A DNA stretch of 64,000 nt from DAOLCO01 sp964612555 (GTDB taxonomy: Bacteria > Bdellovibrionota_C > UBA2361 > SZUA-149 > DAOLCO01): contig CAZTBW010000003.1 in assembly GCA_964612555.1 (NCBI GenBank), forward strand, positions 1 to 64,000, written 5' to 3'. The position numbers were made by a program, and so were the translations under genes. Positions 61,388 through 64,000 of this stretch are shown here, piece after piece. The notes below the pieces were generated by a model. The model had not been told where the DNA came from. It saw only the letters and a list, made by a program, of their open reading frames with translations, and did not search any database. Every line of letters begins with the position of its first letter. The stretch's first letter is position 1.

Positions 61388-62485
61388 CTAGATTTTATCG
61401 GTTTCGGAACTTTCTCCGGAAGTTTCCGTCTCGGAAGTTTTCACAGAAGCATCATCAGCAGCCTGATTTGCTTCCGGTGATGAGATTCCGGATGGAGACC
61501 CAGATGGAGACACTGCAACTGAAGACACACGAACGGTACTGGGAACCGTTTTGTGTTTCGCCGAGTCAACGTCTTTTCCAAGACGCTTCGTGTACATTTG
61601 CTTACCTTCCAGAACGGCATCAGCAACCGCAGAGCAAAACAATCTGATAGCTCTGGTACCATCATCATTAGATGGTATAGGGTACTGTACCACGCTAGGG
61701 TCAGAGTTGGTATCTACCAGGGCAACCACTGAAATATCAAGTTTTGTAGCTTCCTTGATTGCAATGTCCTCTCTCTTGGTATCAATCACAAACATGAGTG
61801 AGGGCGCACTGTACATATCTCTGATACCGCCAAGAGAAAACTCAAGCTTTTCTCTTTCGCGAGACATCATAAGACGTTCTTTTTTTGTATATTTGGTGTG
61901 CTTTCCGGTCTTTTGAGCTTCCTCTTCTTCTGCAAGAATCTGCTCTACCTTGTTCATTCTTTCGATGCTTTTTCGAATGGTCTGAAAGTTTGTCATCATA
62001 CCACCGAGCCATCTTCTTGAGACATAGTATGCCCCGCAGCGTCTTGCTTCTTCAACCACGGCATCCTGTGCCTGCTTCTTTGTTCCCACAAAGAGAATCG
62101 AACCACCACGGGCAGCAACTTCAATGATTGCCTCTCGTGCTTTTGACCACGATTCGATAGTTCGTGGAAGATGAATAACGTGAATTCCGTTTCTGACTCC
62201 GTAAATGAATTTGCTCATTGCCGGGTTCCATCTTGAAGTCTGGTGACCAAAATGTACTCCCGCTTCCAGGAGTGATCTGAGGCTTATTTCTACAGGGGCA
62301 CGAGGGGTGATATCCCTGTTTGCAGCAGACTGATTTCCAGAATGACTCCCCGGGCGACTTTCTGAAGCCGATACACTTCCTGAAGCCGATACATTGTTAG
62401 TACTTGCGGCAACTACCTTTGGTGCGCCTTCTTTTCTTTCAGGTGACATATCTGAATGACTTACCTGTTCACTTGCTGTTTCCAC
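61388..62485 (-). CDS. rpsB: 30S ribosomal protein S2 with long N- and C-terminal extensions
   Basis: The core (about 68-310) is S2: LLEAGVHFGHQTSRWNPAMSKFIYGVRNGIHVI, ILFVGTKKQAQDAV, YYVSRRWLGGMMTNFQTI, FVIDTKREDIAIKEA and ALVDTNSDPSVVQYPIPSNDDGTRAI. It starts at GTG (62485, behind AAAGGA) with a 67-residue Ser/Ala-rich N-terminal extension and ends with about 55 residues rich in Ser, Thr and acidic residues. The tails add about 110 residues to a normal ~245-260 protein. A later Met at residue 13 is a possible start. A 14-base direct repeat lies inside the N-terminal extension. Confidence 0.95.
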   Translation of the reverse strand: METASEQVSHSDMSPERKEGAPKVVAASTNNVSASGSVSASESRPGSHSGNQSAANRDITPRAPVEISLRSLLEAGVHFGHQTSRWNPAMSKFIYGVRNGIHVIHLPRTIESWSKAREAIIEVAARGGSILFVGTKKQAQDAVVEEARRCGAYYVSRRWLGGMMTNFQTIRKSIERMNKVEQILAEEEEAQKTGKHTKYTKKERLMMSREREKLEFSLGGIRDMYSAPSLMFVIDTKREDIAIKEATKLDISVVALVDTNSDPSVVQYPIPSNDDGTRAIRLFCSAVADAVLEGKQMYTKRLGKDVDSAKHKTVPSTVRVSSVAVSPSGSPSGISSPEANQAADDASVKTSETETSGESSETDKI

Positions 62486-63001
62486 TTTCTTTATCCTTTT
62501 ATACTAATCTCAATCTTGGTTATTCCTTGCCCGTAACAACATATGCATCGTCGGTAATGCAGACATATGCAAAAACCAGCATCACGAGTAATACGTATGA
62601 GTTAGAATACGTAAAAACTGCGACGCTGCACCCGGTAGTCAGCATTACGGCACTACCAGGCACCAAGATATTGTTACAGGTGCGTAAACGTATATTTCCT
62701 GATCGTCTTATATTCAGGCAATAAGTGCTGCGAACACTACCACGAGCCACCACGTACATCAAGTTATGCAGGGAAGACCAAAGGCTATAACACACCTTTT
62801 TTATAAATAACTATTGGCACCCGGCTACCTGATAGTATGCCACAGTTTGGTATGAATAATTTATTTTTTTTCTAAAGTAAAAACAGGCACTTAAATAGGT
62901 TTTAGGAATTTTTTATTGTTTTCGGTGAGATAAGTCTGAAAACCCTGCGAAAATAAATGGGGGAAAGGAATTAACATTAAAGATAAATCATACAAGCTAT
63001 T
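62486..63001. other. Divergent intergenic region between rpsB and sctL
   Basis: No gene is supported. An open frame at 62520-62795 on the minus strand has unlikely composition and no good ribosome site. Two copies of ACATATGCA stand at 62539-62547 and 62563-62571, 24 bases apart. The rpsB leader and both divergent promoters must lie here, but no hexamer pair is clear enough to name. Upstream of sctL is a long AT-rich stretch (62840-62990). Confidence 0.45.
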
Positions 63002-63772
63002 ATGCCCATACAAGGTACTCTCACGAAAAATTTACATATAAAAACAGAAGGCAAGCTGATTAAAAAATTGCTTGTCCAGCATGATATTCTCAAAAAATCC
63101 CTCGCCGATGATATCAAAGCCACCATGGCAGAAGCCGAACAAAGGCGTAAGGATTTTGAAAAAGAGGGATATGATAAAGGTTTCAGGCAAGGGCTTAAAA
63201 ATGGGCTTGAGGCTCTGTTTGTTATGGAAGTGGTGAAACAGGAGCTTCTTCTCAAGCTGGATTCGCACATTTGTGAAATCGTAAAGAATATTTCAAAAGA
63301 GGTGTTGAGTGAAGCTTTGAGTACTCAGGAAGGGAGCATCCTTGGGAGAATCAAACGAGCTGTAAATGCTTTTTTAAATCATTCTTCAGGGAGTGGAAAA
63401 GGAATTTCTGTTCATGTATCTCCTGAAGACTACGAAACCCTGATTGATAGTGATTACTTTAATAATAAAAATCTGTGCTGTGTTTCAGATTCCAGGGTCT
63501 CAAAAGGAGATGCGATACTTCACACCCCTTCAGGGGAGATAGAAATCAAGCCGGGCAAACATCTTGATCATATTCTTTTACATCTTTCACGCATGCAGCT
63601 CGTTCCGGAAGAAACACTTGAGGCGTGTGATCACAAGGTCAAACTAGTCCTTCGACCAATAAGTTTTTGCACATGCAAAAACACTGAAAATAGCTCAGGA
63701 CTAGTGCCGAGCGATACCTCAAAGTCCGAAAACTTTCGGGTCGAGGCACTAGTAATACAGGATGCCGCATGA
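63002..63772 (+). CDS. sctL: T3SS stator protein SctL (YscL/FliH family)
   Basis: SctL ties the SctN ATPase to the cytoplasmic sorting platform. The 256-residue protein has a long charged helix (residues ~30-70, AEAEQRRKDFEKEGYDKGFRQGLKNGLEA), the typical helical middle and the C-terminal VSKGDAILHTPSGEIEIKPGKHLDHIL, which matches the conserved end of SctL/FliH. An additional ~55-residue tail (from KLVLRPISF, with CTCKN) follows and is not usual. It overlaps the next gene by four bases (ATGA). No clear ribosome site precedes the start. Confidence 0.85.
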   Translation: MPIQGTLTKNLHIKTEGKLIKKLLVQHDILKKSLADDIKATMAEAEQRRKDFEKEGYDKGFRQGLKNGLEALFVMEVVKQELLLKLDSHICEIVKNISKEVLSEALSTQEGSILGRIKRAVNAFLNHSSGSGKGISVHVSPEDYETLIDSDYFNNKNLCCVSDSRVSKGDAILHTPSGEIEIKPGKHLDHILLHLSRMQLVPEETLEACDHKVKLVLRPISFCTCKNTENSSGLVPSDTSKSENFRVEALVIQDAA

Positions 63773-64000
63773 ATCATAATTTTTCACATATATTACCTTA
63801 CAGTACCTGCGGACGGGTACTTTCAGTTCAGGGCACCACCATCTGTGTAGAGCTGCCCTTTGCAAGACTTGGAGATATACTTAAAATTGATGGCGGAGAT
63901 ACTCCGGTTCTTGCCCAGGTAGTATCCTTTAATGAACGACATATCATTGCATCTCCCATGGGGTCTCTCCGTTCCATTTCCCCCGGGGCAAAAGTAACAA
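63769..64000 (+). CDS. sctN: T3SS ATPase SctN, N-terminal part (runs off the window)
   Basis: Only the first 77 residues are present; the gene continues past 64000. The N-terminal beta-barrel of SctN/FliI ATPases is visible: CGRVLSVQGTTICVELPFARLGDILKI, then AQVVSFNERHIIASPMGSLRSISPGAKV. It follows sctL with an ATGA overlap, the usual sctL-sctN order. The ATP-binding motifs lie beyond the window. Confidence 0.85.
   Translation, partial: MNHNFSHILPYSTCGRVLSVQGTTICVELPFARLGDILKIDGGDTPVLAQVVSFNERHIIASPMGSLRSISPGAKVT

Noticed and set aside
62520..62795. Open frame of 91 codons in the rpsB-sctL intergenic region
   Set aside because: No ribosome site, odd composition and no family resemblance; it overlaps the region where both divergent leaders must lie.

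Overview
The window reads as a chromosomal segment of a Gram-negative bacterium, probably a draft or metagenome assembly because it contains a run of ten N (14171-14180). Lipoproteins, an RND heavy-metal efflux system, ADP-heptose type sugar chemistry, RseP, an MlaF-like ATPase and a type III secretion system (T3SS) all imply an outer membrane. The rpsB-tsf-pyrH-frr-uppS-cdsA-dxr-rseP-tsaB run, the short EF-Ts and the mraZ-rsmH-ftsL-ftsI run resemble deltaproteobacterial lineages in the broad sense (Desulfobacterota, Bdellovibrionota and relatives). That placement is inference from gene order and family resemblance; no phylogeny was run.

Layout. 0.2-7.6 kb (+): a T3SS export-apparatus operon (sctI-like, sctO-like, sctR, sctS, sctT, a truncated sctU), then a multi-GAF histidine kinase, a stand-alone FlhB/SctU C-terminal domain and a tail-anchored FHA protein. 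7.6-13.5 kb (+): nadC, pgeF, a dus gene, an MlaF-like ABC ATPase and a Ski2-like helicase carried as two overlapping genes. 13.7-14.6 kb: two convergent members of one small unknown family around a shared bidirectional terminator and the assembly gap. 15.1-19.4 kb (+): mraZ-rsmH-ftsL-ftsI, after which the division cluster stops. 19.5-20.9 kb (+): a heptose-phosphate-kinase/cupin fusion. 20.9-28.6 kb (-): glycosyltransferase, DUF2231 membrane protein, TraB-like protein, two unknown small genes, an HU/IHF protein, tRNA-Arg(CCT) and a run of exported or lipid-anchored proteins. 28.7-44.4 kb: mixed metabolism and envelope genes (SDR, speA, YiiX-like amidase, pgsA, lytic transglycosylase, nadB, trmB, pabC, nhaA, metallo-beta-lactamase fold protein, pabB, aldo-keto reductase). 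44.4-48.2 kb (-): rho followed by a histidine kinase and an NtrC-type regulator. 48.6-54.3 kb (-): a CzcA-type metal efflux operon. 54.4-62.5 kb (-): the rpsB to tsaB translation and lipid-precursor run. 63.0 kb to the end (+): sctL and the start of sctN, so T3SS genes are present at both ends of the window.

The most interesting signal is the SctU arrangement. The sctU gene stops where the conserved NPTH autocleavage motif should be. A separate gene 2.5 kb downstream, in the same transcription unit and start-coupled to the intervening sensor kinase, encodes what looks like the missing C-terminal cytoplasmic domain, beginning just after the NPTH position. If real, the T3SS substrate-specificity switch is made as two polypeptides instead of by self-cleavage, with a sensor kinase gene between the halves. 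Other notable points are the gene-level split of a Ski2-like helicase between its RecA lobes, a kinase-cupin fusion, a GAFTSA variant of the sigma-54 activator loop, an unusually short RND adaptor and a ribosomal protein S2 with serine-rich tails at both ends.
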